From NCBI GenBank assembly GCA_002968845.1, contig PVBG01000013.1, positions 62,001 to 126,000 on the forward strand: 64,000 nucleotides of DNA, read 5' to 3'. The notes under the pieces are model-generated. The model ran no database searches, was not told where the DNA came from, and worked only from the letters and a program-made list of their open reading frames with translations. The position numbers and the translations under genes are program-made. Positions 33,832 to 42,229 of the stretch are shown piece by piece. This DNA is from Neorhizobium tomejilense (GTDB lineage Bacteria; Pseudomonadota; Alphaproteobacteria; Rhizobiales; Rhizobiaceae). The first letter of the stretch is position 1, and each line of letters opens with the position of its first letter.

Positions 33832-34005
33832 GTCCCTCTCCCCTTTTTCCATCCCCGGACGGAATAATTAGATTTGTGTCATCGTGCAGCAACGTGGCTG
33901 ATCCATGTCCGTCGGCACTACACGTTTCATTGTTCCGTGAAGGCTTGTTGACATGCGGCGACGAAGAAACGATCAACAGGGCCATCGTAGCCGGAAAGCA
34001 ATTTC

Positions 34006-34878
34006 ATGCAGGATACCAGCAGTGCCGTCCTCGTCATCTCCAGCCATGTCGTGCGCGGCTCGGTCGGCAATCGCGCCGCCGTCTTCGCGCTCGAGACGCT
34101 GGGATTTCCCGTCTGGGCAATGCCGACCGTCGTCCTCCCCTGGCATCCCGGTCATGGGCCTTCTACACGGCTGACCTTTCCCGAATCAGATTTCGACAAG
34201 GCTATAGACGATCTTATTCGCGCGCCATGGCTCGGAGAAGTGAAGGCGGTGCTGACCGGCTATTTCGGCAATGCCGCCCAGCCGCGTTCGGTGGCGCGGC
34301 TGATAAGGGCGCTGAAGGAGAAAAACCCGGGCCTTCTCTATGTCTGCGACCCTGTCATGGGCGATCTCGGCGGGCTCTACATTCCGCAGCCGACGGCGGA
34401 AGCGATCCGTGACGAACTCATTCCGCTGGCGACGATCGCCACCCCGAACCGCTACGAGCTCGCCTGGCTTTCCGGTGCACCGCTCGAAACCAACAACGAT
34501 ATCATGGATGCCGCAATCGCGCTCGGGCCGCCGCGCATCCTGGTGACCTCGGCCGTGCCGATGATGGCGGGCGGTACCGGCAATCTCTACCTGACCGGCA
34601 AACATGCGCTGCTTGCCGAACACCGGCTGATCGACAATCCGCCGAACGGGCTCGGCGACCTGTTGGGTGCCCTGTTCCTTGGGCGAATTCTGGCCGGCAT
34701 GGACGAGGAAAAGGCGCTGCAGCTGGCAACCGCGAGCGTTTTCGAAGTCCTTGCGCGCACGGCCAAGCGCGGCGGCGACGAGCTGACGCTGGAGACGGAC
34801 GCGTCGAGCCTTTCCACGCCGATGGCGATGGTTCAGATGCGCCGGCTCGTGCATCCCTTGCAGCGGATCAAGCGGTAA
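34006..34878 (+). CDS. pdxY: Pyridoxal kinase
   Basis: The 290-residue ribokinase-fold protein has SSHVVRGSVGNRAAVFALETLGF at the N-terminus, which binds pyridoxal, and YVCDPVMGDLGGLYIP. The catalytic segment PPNGLGDLLGALFLG contains the G-x-G-D aspartate. It phosphorylates pyridoxal to PLP in the salvage route. A GGAAAG ribosome binding site lies nine bases before the ATG. A TTGACA hexamer at 33948 may be the -35 element of its promoter, though the matching -10 is weak. The PLP-handling YggS homologue is also in the window at 15043. Confidence 0.92.
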   Translation: MQDTSSAVLVISSHVVRGSVGNRAAVFALETLGFPVWAMPTVVLPWHPGHGPSTRLTFPESDFDKAIDDLIRAPWLGEVKAVLTGYFGNAAQPRSVARLIRALKEKNPGLLYVCDPVMGDLGGLYIPQPTAEAIRDELIPLATIATPNRYELAWLSGAPLETNNDIMDAAIALGPPRILVTSAVPMMAGGTGNLYLTGKHALLAEHRLIDNPPNGLGDLLGALFLGRILAGMDEEKALQLATASVFEVLARTAKRGGDELTLETDASSLSTPMAMVQMRRLVHPLQRIKR

Positions 34879-34948
34879 TCGGCATCGGAAGTTCGCAGAT
34901 GCACAATGGCCGTTGATCTTCGCTCGACGGCGCTATAATCGTTGCTCC

Positions 34949-35623
34949 ATGACGGATTTTCCTGACAGACTTCTGGCGGGCTACCGCAATTTCATGAGCG
35001 GTCGCTATAGTGACGAACGCGAGCGTTACCGGGTGCTGGCGGATAGCGGGCAGAAGCCCCACACACTGCTGATTGCCTGTTGTGACTCCCGTTCTGCGCC
35101 GGAGACCATTTTCGATTGCGGGCCGGGCGAACTTTTTGTCGTGCGCAACGTTGCCAACATGGTGCCGCCCTACGAGCCCGACAGCCAGTTTCACGCCACC
35201 TCGGCAGCGCTCGAATATGCCGTTCAGGTGCTGGAGATCGACAATATCGTGGTGATGGGCCATGGCCGTTGCGGCGGCATCCGGGCAGCTCTCGATCCTG
35301 CCATGGAGCCGTTGTCGCCGGGCGACTTCATCGGCAAGTGGATGGGGCTGGTGAAGCCCGCCGCCGAGCAGATCCAGAACAACGAGTTCATGACGCAGGC
35401 CGAACGCCAGACGGCGCTGGAGCGGGTCTCGATCCGCAATTCGATCGCCAATCTGCAGACCTTTCCCTTTGTTCGCAAACTCGACGAAGAGGGGAAACTC
35501 GGCATTCACGGCGCCTGGTTCGACATTTCGACCGGCGAGCTCTGGATCATGGACAGCAAGGGCGATTTCGTTCGCCCGGATCTCACCGAACCGCCGGAGC
35601 AGGCCGAACAGGCGTCGGCCTGA
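34949..35623 (+). CDS. can: Beta-class carbonic anhydrase
   Basis: The 224-residue protein has the beta-class zinc ligands. The first Cys is in LLIACCDSRSAPE, with the Asp-Arg dyad, and the His and second Cys are in VVMGHGRCGG. It interconverts CO2 and bicarbonate to supply carboxylases. I chose ATG 34949 (MTDFPDRLLAGY), the family start. An ATG 12 codons earlier lies in sequence between pdxY and this gene. Only 70 bases separate it from pdxY, so read-through is possible. Confidence 0.95.
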   Translation: MTDFPDRLLAGYRNFMSGRYSDERERYRVLADSGQKPHTLLIACCDSRSAPETIFDCGPGELFVVRNVANMVPPYEPDSQFHATSAALEYAVQVLEIDNIVVMGHGRCGGIRAALDPAMEPLSPGDFIGKWMGLVKPAAEQIQNNEFMTQAERQTALERVSIRNSIANLQTFPFVRKLDEEGKLGIHGAWFDISTGELWIMDSKGDFVRPDLTEPPEQAEQASA

Positions 35624-35660
35624 GTTTTTCAGGTGTAGCGAAGTCTGATGGCCGGCAGGC

Positions 35661-36473
35661 TTATTGGCCGTCGATCTGCGCGCCCATATAAGCGATGGCC
35701 TTCTGATAGACGGTCGCGGCGTTCCAGCCTTGGATAGCAGTGAAATTCGGCTCGCCCGGCTGGTAACCGGCACCTGGCCTCCAGCCGTGGCCCTTCAGGA
35801 AGTTGGCGGTCGAGGCAAGCGCGTCGGCACGCGACCGAACCATGTCGATATGGCCGTCGCCGTCGCCGTCGGCGCCGTAGCGGACGACGTTGAGCGGCAG
35901 GAACTGGGTCTGGCCGATCTCGCCATGAGCAGCACCGCGGGCGGTGATGCTCAGATCACCTCGGCCGACGAGCTGAAGGGCCGCATAGAGCTGCTCGGTG
36001 AAATAGGCGGAGCGGCGGCAATCGTAAGCGAGCGTCGCGACGGCGGAAAGCGTGTGCTGATCACCCATGAAGCTGCCGAAACCGGTTTCCATGCCCCAGA
36101 TGGCGATGATCGGACCGGCCGGCACACCGTAGCGGCGTTCGATCTGCGCAAACAGCGAAGCGTTGCCCGATTTCATGCCCTTGCCGCGGGAGATGATGGC
36201 GGCCCCGCCGCGTTTTTTCATGAAGTCTTCGAAGGAGAGCTTGAAGCTTTTCTGGCCGCGATCGGCGCTGATGGTCGGACGGTTGTAGGAGACGTTCGAG
36301 AAGGCCTTTTCGACGACGGAAGGGTTGATGCCGCTCGAAGGGGCAACCCGCTTGAACTCTTCGACCCAGCGGGCGAAGCCGGATGAATCGTTGCCGCATT
36401 GGAGTGCGGCAAGCGCCGGACTAGCGGTCATGAAACCGGTTGCGATCAATCCTGCCAGCAAAATCTTCTTCAT
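35661..36473 (-). CDS. Lytic murein transglycosylase (MltB-like, SLT_2 fold)
   Basis: The 270-residue protein has a signal peptide (KKILLAGLIATGFMTASPALA). The catalytic glutamate follows in IWGMETGFGSFMGD, and GEIGQTQFLPLNVVRYGADGDG is the motif of MltB-type enzymes. It would cut peptidoglycan glycan strands to make 1,6-anhydro ends in the periplasm. There is no lipobox, so it is probably soluble, and no C-terminal peptidoglycan-binding domain. It stands alone and converges on the carbonic anhydrase gene. Confidence 0.9.
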   Translation of the reverse strand: MKKILLAGLIATGFMTASPALAALQCGNDSSGFARWVEEFKRVAPSSGINPSVVEKAFSNVSYNRPTISADRGQKSFKLSFEDFMKKRGGAAIISRGKGMKSGNASLFAQIERRYGVPAGPIIAIWGMETGFGSFMGDQHTLSAVATLAYDCRRSAYFTEQLYAALQLVGRGDLSITARGAAHGEIGQTQFLPLNVVRYGADGDGDGHIDMVRSRADALASTANFLKGHGWRPGAGYQPGEPNFTAIQGWNAATVYQKAIAYMGAQIDGQ

Positions 36474-36618
36474 GCGGTCAAACCCGTCCCCAGGAGCCGG
36501 ATCGCCTAAGTCGGAAGCGTCCGGATAATGTGCATTGTTTCGGCCTTATGGCGGCGGTTGCAAACAATCGCAACTCACCCGTTCATGAATAGTTCGTGAT
36601 ATGGGTGATTCGAAAGAA

Positions 36619-36644
36619 AAACCCCGCCATTTCTGTCGGGGTTT
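36619..36644 (-). terminator. Intrinsic terminator after asd
   Basis: AAACCCCG and CGGGGTTT form an 8-bp stem with a 10-base loop. On the minus strand the stem ends in a T-rich run (GGGGTTTTTCTTTC), so it terminates asd, whose stop is at 36678. Confidence 0.85.
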
Positions 36645-36677
36645 CTATCGGAACATGCTTAATAAATTTATTATTTA

Positions 36678-37712
36678 TCAGGCAGCAGCCTTGCGCGGCT
36701 TGATCAGGCCGCGATTGACGAGCAATTCGGCGATCTGGATGGCGTTGAGCGCGGCACCCTTGCGCAGGTTGTCGGAAACGACCCAGATATTGAGGCCGTT
36801 TTCCACCGTCGCATCCTCACGGATACGGGAAATGTAGGTGGCATCCTCGCCGGCGCATTCGTAAGGCGTGATGTAGCCGCCGTTCTCATGCTTGTCGATG
36901 ACGAGGCAGCCCGGAGCTTCGCGCAGGATATCGCGGGCCTGGTCCGCGCTGATCTCGTTTTCGAACTCGATATTCACCGATTCCGAATGGCCGATGAAGA
37001 CCGGAACGCGCACGGCGGTGCAGGTCACCTTGATCTTCGGGTCGAGCATCTTCTTGGTTTCGGCGAGAACCTTCCACTCTTCCTTCGTATAGCCGTCTTC
37101 CATGAAGCTATCGATATGCGGGATGACGTTGAAGGCGATGCGCTTGGTGAACTTCTTGGATTCGACCGGATCGGCGACGAAGACGGCGCGGGTCTGGGTG
37201 AAGAGCTCGTCCATGCCTTCCTTGCCGGCGCCGGAGACCGACTGGTAGGTCGAGACGACGACGCGCTTGATCTTGGCGAAGTCGTGCAGCGGCTTCAGGG
37301 CAACGACGAGCTGAGCGGTCGAGCAATTCGGATTGGCGATGATGTTGCGCTTGGTAAAGCCGGAGATCGCATCGGGGTTCACTTCCGGAACGATCAGCGG
37401 AACGTCCTGGTCGTAACGCCAGGCGGACGAGTTATCGATGACGACGCAGCCCTGGGCGCCGATCTTCGGCGACCACTTCTTGGAAACCTCGCCTCCCGCT
37501 GACATCAGGCAGATATCGGTGTCGGAAAAATCGTAGTTTTCCAGGTTGGAAACCTTCAGCGTCCGGTCGCCGAACGAAACTTCGGTTCCCTGGCTACGGG
37601 CGGATGCCAGCGCCACGACTTCGTCGACCGGGAAGCCGCGCTCGGAAAGGATCGTCAGCATTTCCCTGCCGACATTGCCGGTTGCACCGGCGACTGCGAT
37701 CTTGAAACCCAT
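36678..37712 (-). CDS. asd: Aspartate-semialdehyde dehydrogenase
   Basis: The 344-residue enzyme has the NADP motif GATGNVGRE and the catalytic cysteine in NPNCSTAQLVVALKPLHD. A late catalytic His is in PVFIGHSESVNIEFE. It reduces aspartyl phosphate to aspartate semialdehyde, the branch point to lysine, diaminopimelate, threonine and methionine. The ATG at 37712 lies behind an AAAGAGAG ribosome binding site. An open frame extends 27 codons further but has no similarity. The leader (37713-37994) contains a small ORF with a Lys/Thr-rich end and hairpins, described separately. A terminator follows the gene. Confidence 0.96.
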   Translation of the reverse strand: MGFKIAVAGATGNVGREMLTILSERGFPVDEVVALASARSQGTEVSFGDRTLKVSNLENYDFSDTDICLMSAGGEVSKKWSPKIGAQGCVVIDNSSAWRYDQDVPLIVPEVNPDAISGFTKRNIIANPNCSTAQLVVALKPLHDFAKIKRVVVSTYQSVSGAGKEGMDELFTQTRAVFVADPVESKKFTKRIAFNVIPHIDSFMEDGYTKEEWKVLAETKKMLDPKIKVTCTAVRVPVFIGHSESVNIEFENEISADQARDILREAPGCLVIDKHENGGYITPYECAGEDATYISRIREDATVENGLNIWVVSDNLRKGAALNAIQIAELLVNRGLIKPRKAAA

Positions 37713-37717
37713 TTTGT

Positions 37718-37806
37718 GCTCTCTTTCTGTCTCTCCTCGATCTGGTGAGGGGGAAGCCGCGATCAACTCGCGGAATTCCTTGTCCCCGGCCATCCGGGGA
37801 GAGAGC
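37718..37806 (-). promoter_or_regulatory. Structured asd leader between small ORF and asd
   Basis: On the minus strand three pairings are visible. CCCCGG and CCGGGG form a stem (37784-37799), as do CCGCGA and TCGCGG (37757-37773). GCTCTCT (37806-37800) is exactly complementary to AGAGAGC (37724-37718), which covers part of the asd ribosome binding site. No T-run follows a hairpin, so a classic intrinsic attenuator is not evident. Sequestering of the asd start or a Rho-dependent mechanism would be the alternatives. Short stems can arise by chance in GC-rich DNA. Confidence 0.35.
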
Positions 37807-37820
37807 GGCGGCCAGAGACG

Positions 37821-37940
37821 TCAGACGGTTTTCGTCGTCGTTTTGGCCTTGGTTTTGGAGAAAGCGGCAAAACATGCCCGCTGCGCAGCCTGGATGGCCG
37901 GCAGTGCGGAAGCAGCGATATGGAATTCGCAGGCGCGCAT
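37821..37940 (-). CDS. Possible 39-residue leader peptide of asd (Lys/Thr-rich end)
   Basis: The ATG at 37940 lies eight bases after GGGAAG (37949-37954), with a promoter-like sequence just upstream. The predicted peptide ends F-S-K-T-K-A-K-T-T-T-K-T-V: four Lys and five Thr in the last thirteen codons. asd, the enzyme feeding both lysine and threonine synthesis, begins 108 bases further on. Leader peptides that contain codons for the end product are a known attenuation device, for example in trp, leu and thr operons. No leader of this type is known to me for asd, so the role is inference. It may instead be an ordinary small protein or not translated at all. Confidence 0.4.
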   Translation of the reverse strand: MRACEFHIAASALPAIQAAQRACFAAFSKTKAKTTTKTV

Positions 37941-37965
37941 GTGGGTGTCTTCCCGTTCGCGAAGC

Positions 37966-37994
37966 TGTTTAAAAGATTTTCGCAACGAGTCAAG
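37966..37994 (-). promoter_or_regulatory. Candidate promoter for the asd leader
   Basis: On the minus strand CTTGAC (37994-37989) is followed after exactly 17 bases by TAAACA (37971-37966). CTTGAC-N17-CTATAT is the rhizobial housekeeping consensus. The -35 is perfect and the -10 is partial. A start near 37959 would give a leader of about 19 bases before the small ORF. Confidence 0.45.
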
Positions 37995-38216
37995 CGATGG
38001 CTGACGCAGGTGATGCACCGCATTGCCATTATGCCGCGCCGCAGCATTCGCTGTGCACGGCAGGCGCGATATTAGACGAAAGTCATAATCCCAAAGCATC
38101 GCTCTCCTTAGCCCTTGAATTCTGGCAATCTGCGACAATGCGTCGCCACGTCCTTGTTCAGGAGGGAAAAGACAGGGAAGTCCGGCGCCTCAGTTTCACT
38201 TGTTGGGAGGACGACA

Positions 38217-39914
38217 ATGGCAAATGTCGCAACGGCGGTCGACGCCAGAACGAAGCCGATGACGGCCGAGGAGAGGAAGGTGATCATCGCTTCCTCGCTC
38301 GGCACCGTTTTTGAATGGTACGATTTCTATCTCTACGGAACGCTGGCCGCGATCATCGGCAAGCAGTTCTTCTCGCAGTTCCCGCCGGCAACGCAGGCGA
38401 TTTTCGCCCTGCTGACCTTTGCCGCCGGCTTCCTTGTCCGCCCCTTCGGCGCTCTGGTTTTCGGTCGTCTTGGCGATCTCGTCGGCCGCAAATACACGTT
38501 CCTTCTCACCATCCTGATCATGGGCCTGTCGACCTTTGCGGTCGGTCTTCTGCCAAGCTATGACCAGATTGGTGTTGCTGCGCCCATCATTCTCGTGGCG
38601 CTGCGCATGGCTCAAGGCCTGGCGCTCGGCGGTGAATATGGGGGCGCGGTGGTTTATGTTGCCGAGCATTCGCCGCGGAACCGGCGAGGTTTCTATACCG
38701 CCTGGATCCAGACCACGGCCACCATGGGTCTGCTCCTGTCGCTGTTCGTGATCGTGACCTTGCGCCTCAACATGGGCGAGGAAGCCTTCGCGACCTCGCA
38801 GCCGATTCTCTTCGGGCTTCAGGGTGGATGGCGCATTCCCTTCCTTCTGTCGATCATCCTGCTCATCATATCGATCTACATTCGCTTGCAGATGAACGAA
38901 TCACCGCTCTTCAAAAAGATGAAGGAAGAGGGCACCCAGTCCAAGGCCCCGCTGTCGGAAGCTTTCGGTAACTGGGGGAATGGCAAGATCGTGCTGATCG
39001 CGTTGTTCGGCCTCGTGGTCGGCCAGGCGGTCGTCTGGTATACGGGACAGTTCTACGCCCTGTTCTTCCTGCAGACTGTGCTGAAGATCGACCTTCTGAC
39101 AGCCAACGTGCTGATCGCCTGGGCGTTGATTATCGCAACACCCTTCTTCCTGGTGTTTGGCTCTCTTTCTGACCGGATCGGAAGGAAGCCGGTGATCCTG
39201 GCGGGCTGCCTTCTCGCGGCAGTAACTTACTTCCCTCTGTTCAGCGCCCTGACAACGGCGGCCAACCCGACCTATTCCAAGGCGATCGAAGCCGTGAAGG
39301 CTGAAGTCAGGGCCGATCCCGCCACCTGCGGTTCCCTGTTCGACCCGGTCGGCATCCGCACCTTCACGACGCCTTGCGATGTGATGCGCCGCACCATGTC
39401 AACTCAGGCTTTCCGCTACACGCTGGTGGACGCGCCTGCGGGCTCTCCGGCCCAACTCGTCGTCAATGGCGGAGCGCCGATATCCTTCACCGATGCCCCA
39501 GCCTTCAATGCAGCGCTCGGCCCGGCTATGGTTGCGGCTGGTTATCCGGCGGCAAACGATCCGGGCAAGGTCAAGGTCAGCGGCTTTTTCTCCGCCTTGG
39601 CTAACGGTCAGTCGTTGACGGTCATCGCGATCCTGACGATCATGGTGATCTACGTCACCATCGTATACGGCCCGATCGCTGCTGCCCTGGTCGAGTTCTT
39701 CCCGACCCGCATTCGCTATACGGCCATGTCCCTGCCCTACCACATCGGTAACGGCTGGTTCGGCGGCCTCCTGCCGGCCACCTCCTTCGCAATCGTCGCC
39801 TCCACCGGCGATATTTTCGCAGGACTCTGGTATCCCGTCATCTTCGCGCTTTTGACGGTCGTAATCGGCGTGCTGTTCGTCCGCGAGAAACGGGACGTCG
39901 ATCTCGCTCACTGA
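38217..39914 (+). CDS. MHS-family MFS metabolite:proton symporter with large loop insert
   Basis: The 565-residue protein has the MHS signature near the N-terminus (SSLGTVFEWYDFYLYG), RPFGALVFGRLGDLVGRKYTF (A-motif) and the LALGGEYGG block. This places it with ProP, KgtP and ShiA type symporters. Family members are usually 430-450 residues. Here an extra soluble segment of about 120 residues (about 345-465, before a final set of helices) contains two cysteines, in DPATCG and TPCDV, that could form a disulphide. The segment probably faces the periplasm. The ATG at 38217 follows GGGAGG. The substrate is unknown. A hairpin follows the gene. Confidence 0.88.
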   Translation: MANVATAVDARTKPMTAEERKVIIASSLGTVFEWYDFYLYGTLAAIIGKQFFSQFPPATQAIFALLTFAAGFLVRPFGALVFGRLGDLVGRKYTFLLTILIMGLSTFAVGLLPSYDQIGVAAPIILVALRMAQGLALGGEYGGAVVYVAEHSPRNRRGFYTAWIQTTATMGLLLSLFVIVTLRLNMGEEAFATSQPILFGLQGGWRIPFLLSIILLIISIYIRLQMNESPLFKKMKEEGTQSKAPLSEAFGNWGNGKIVLIALFGLVVGQAVVWYTGQFYALFFLQTVLKIDLLTANVLIAWALIIATPFFLVFGSLSDRIGRKPVILAGCLLAAVTYFPLFSALTTAANPTYSKAIEAVKAEVRADPATCGSLFDPVGIRTFTTPCDVMRRTMSTQAFRYTLVDAPAGSPAQLVVNGGAPISFTDAPAFNAALGPAMVAAGYPAANDPGKVKVSGFFSALANGQSLTVIAILTIMVIYVTIVYGPIAAALVEFFPTRIRYTAMSLPYHIGNGWFGGLLPATSFAIVASTGDIFAGLWYPVIFALLTVVIGVLFVREKRDVDLAH

Positions 39915-39934
39915 GGCAAGATCAGCAGATAAAA

Positions 39935-39964
39935 AAGGGGCCTGGTACAATGTGCCGGGCCCTT
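39935..39964 (+). terminator. Stem-loop after the MHS transporter gene
   Basis: AAGGGGCCTGG pairs with CCGGGCCCTT with one mismatch and one G-T pair around a loop of about nine bases. An A-run precedes it, so it can also act on the minus strand. Confidence 0.6.
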
Positions 39965-40077
39965 ATGCTTTTGAAGGTTCTTATGGAATTCGAGCCGGTA
40001 TCTTTGATCCGGCACCTACGCTTCGGCTTAATGATGCTCCGGAATCCTTGCCGTTTTGCGCGACACGCCTTGAGTAT

Positions 40078-40878
40078 TTAGTCTCTCCGCTTCGGCGGAA
40101 TGCCGCGGAGCGGGAATGGCACTGTCGCTCGATTGGGGCGCAGGAGGAGAGGAATGGGCCGGCGCGGAACCGGCCAACCGTCAGGCTCCTGCCGGAAGAG
40201 CAGCCCGTAGCGGGAAAAGACGATTGCCATGATAACCGAGAACCAGGCGCCGAAGGAGAGACCGGCAATCACGTCGCTCGGATAATGCGCCGCCACGATG
40301 ACGCGCGAAAAACCGAGCCAGAAGCTCATGATCAGAAAGAACAGGCGGTAGCGCGGAGCGAGCAGCGCCAGCGCCATCAGGAATGCCCCGACCGTAGTTG
40401 CGTGACCGGAAGGAAAGCTTTCGAACCGGGAGCCGGAAAAGGGGCTGAGCCCGTAAAAGCTCCATTGCTCGTAAAGAACCGGGCGGGCGCGGCCGATGAT
40501 GCGCTTCACCAGGTTGACGAGAAGGCCTGAGCCGGCAACGGCCACAAAGATGTAAGCCGCAATGTGGCTGACCAGCATCGCCTGGAAGCGGGCTTTCAGG
40601 CCGGGCGCGAGCCGGATGACCGCGAGCGCTTCGAAGAAGAGGAGCGCTGCCGCAAAAAGGATCCAGCCGGACGTGCCGAAATCGGTAATCGCCTTGCCGA
40701 TCGGCAGCAGCACGTTGGGCGTATGGGCGGCATAGGAGCCAACCGGGGCATCGAGCAGGAAAAAGGCGATCAGGATCAGGTTGACCGTGACCAGCGCGTA
40801 GGAAAGCCATCGCGGCGACGGTGGTCCGGATGGATGGCGATACCGCCGATGTTTCAGTTTTTCGATTGTTCGTTTCAT
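40078..40878 (-). CDS. PAP2-family membrane phosphatase
   Basis: The 266-residue protein has about six hydrophobic segments and the three PAP2 motifs: KRIIGRARP, FPSGHATT and SRVIVAAHYPSD. The histidines of the second and third motifs are the catalytic pair. Such enzymes dephosphorylate lipid phosphates such as phosphatidic acid, undecaprenyl diphosphate or lipid A phosphates. Which applies is not clear. The ATG at 40878 has a GGAAGAGG ribosome binding site. The open frame extends further upstream into unrelated sequence. Transcribed leftward, downstream of leuB, but a long hairpin separates them. Confidence 0.88.
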   Translation of the reverse strand: MKRTIEKLKHRRYRHPSGPPSPRWLSYALVTVNLILIAFFLLDAPVGSYAAHTPNVLLPIGKAITDFGTSGWILFAAALLFFEALAVIRLAPGLKARFQAMLVSHIAAYIFVAVAGSGLLVNLVKRIIGRARPVLYEQWSFYGLSPFSGSRFESFPSGHATTVGAFLMALALLAPRYRLFFLIMSFWLGFSRVIVAAHYPSDVIAGLSFGAWFSVIMAIVFSRYGLLFRQEPDGWPVPRRPIPLLLRPNRATVPFPLRGIPPKRRD

Positions 40879-40966
40879 CGGCCTCTTCCGTGGCGCGGGA
40901 CCGATCCCGCGCCGCTTCTTCCCATAGATTCCGCAATATGGGTAGCGGGATGCCGAGCGCCAACGT

Positions 40967-41002
40967 CGAGGTGCCTTTCCGCCGCGACGGAAAGGCACCT
41001 CG
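40967..41002 (-). terminator. Long perfect stem-loop after leuB
   Basis: CGAGGTGCCTTTCCG and CGGAAAGGCACCTCG form a perfect 15-bp stem with a 6-base loop, 10 bases beyond the leuB stop. No T-run follows on either strand, so it may protect the leuB mRNA 3' end or stop transcription together with Rho. Confidence 0.6.
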
Positions 41003-41011
41003 ATCGGTGTG

Positions 41012-42121
41012 TCAGGCGGAGAGGCTTACGAATTCCTTGAGGATCGCATCGCCCATCTCGGCGGTGCCGACCTTGCGGGCGCCTTCGGCCATGATGTCGC
41101 CGGTGCGGATGCCCTGATCGAGCACGTTGGCAATCGCCTTTTCGAGATTGTCGGCTTCCGTGACCATGTTGAACGAGTAACGCAGGCACATCGCAAACGA
41201 GGCGATCATGGCGATCGGGTTGGCAACGCCGGTGCCGGCGATGTCTGGCGCCGAACCGTGGACCGGCTCGTAAAGCGCCTTGCGCTTGCCGGTCTTGGCG
41301 TCGGGTGCGCCGAGCGATGCGGACGGCAGCATGCCGAGCGAGCCGGTCAGCATGGCCGCGACGTCGGAGAGCATGTCGCCGAACAGGTTGTCGGTAACGA
41401 TCACGTCGAACTGTTTCGGAGCGCGGACCAGCTGCATGCCGCCGGCATCGGCCAGCATGTGGTCGAGCTTGACGTCGGAATATTTCGCCTTGTGCGTCTC
41501 GGTGACCACCTGGTTCCAGAGCACGCCCGACTTCATGACGTTGCGCTTTTCCATGGAGCAGACGGTGTTCTTGCGGGTGCGGGCAAGCTCGAAGGCGACG
41601 CCTGCGATGCGCTCGATCTCGTAGGTATCGTAGACCTGGGTATCGATGCCGCGCTTCTGGCCGTTGCCGAGGTCGACGATTTCCTTCGGCTCGCCGAAAT
41701 AGACGCCGCCGGTCAATTCGCGGACGATCAGGATGTCGAGACCTTCGACCAGTTCCGGCTTCAGGGAGGAGGCCGAGGCAAGCGCCGGATAGCAGATGGC
41801 GGGGCGCAGGTTGGCGAACAGTTCCATGTCCTTGCGCAGCCGCAGGAGGCCGGCTTCCGGGCGCACTTCATAGGGAACCTGGTCCCATTTCGGGCCGCCG
41901 ACGGCGCCGAAAAGCACGGCATCCGCATTCATGGCCTTGCTCATATCCTCTTCGGAAATGGCGGTGCCATGGGCATCATAAGCGCAGCCGCCGACCAGCC
42001 CTTCGTCGAGGACGAAATCGGCCTTCATGGCGCTGTTCATATAGGCGATGATCTTGCGGACTTCGCCCATGGCCTCGGGGCCGATGCCGTCGCCGGGAAG
42101 GAGGAAGAGGTTCTTTGCCAT
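41012..42121 (-). CDS. leuB: 3-Isopropylmalate dehydrogenase
   Basis: The 369-residue protein has the isopropylmalate/isocitrate dehydrogenase layout. The start is [17 protein letters not shown], followed by [16 protein letters not shown], which holds the substrate arginines. [18 protein letters not shown] and the late [18 protein letters not shown], the NAD-binding signature, come next. It oxidises 3-isopropylmalate in leucine synthesis. leuD is about 0.5 kb upstream in the same direction with a Rid-like gene between them. leuC and leuA are not in the window. Confidence 0.97.
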   Translation of the reverse strand: MAKNLFLLPGDGIGPEAMGEVRKIIAYMNSAMKADFVLDEGLVGGCAYDAHGTAISEEDMSKAMNADAVLFGAVGGPKWDQVPYEVRPEAGLLRLRKDMELFANLRPAICYPALASASSLKPELVEGLDILIVRELTGGVYFGEPKEIVDLGNGQKRGIDTQVYDTYEIERIAGVAFELARTRKNTVCSMEKRNVMKSGVLWNQVVTETHKAKYSDVKLDHMLADAGGMQLVRAPKQFDVIVTDNLFGDMLSDVAAMLTGSLGMLPSASLGAPDAKTGKRKALYEPVHGSAPDIAGTGVANPIAMIASFAMCLRYSFNMVTEADNLEKAIANVLDQGIRTGDIMAEGARKVGTAEMGDAILKEFVSLSA

Positions 42122-42190
42122 ATCGTTTGGTGTCCTTGCGGGTTTCGCAGGCTCGCGTCCTCCCGCGCGGGTTCTCCGCGCCTGGCATAA

Positions 42191-42218
42191 CCTCGTCCGA
42201 GCCTGCCAAAGGACGAGG
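42191..42218 (-). terminator. Stem-loop between Rid-like gene and leuB
   Basis: CCTCGTCC and GGACGAGG form a perfect 8-bp stem around a 12-base loop, 12 bases beyond the Rid-like stop on the minus strand. No T-run follows. It may partly separate leuB from the genes upstream. Confidence 0.45.
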
Positions 42219-42229
42219 CTGGAAAGGTT

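Noticed and set aside
42122-42190. Possible small ORFs and GC-rich palindromes between leuB and the Rid-like gene
   Set aside because: No frame has a start with a ribosome binding site or protein-like composition. Only the 8-bp stem at 42191 was retained.
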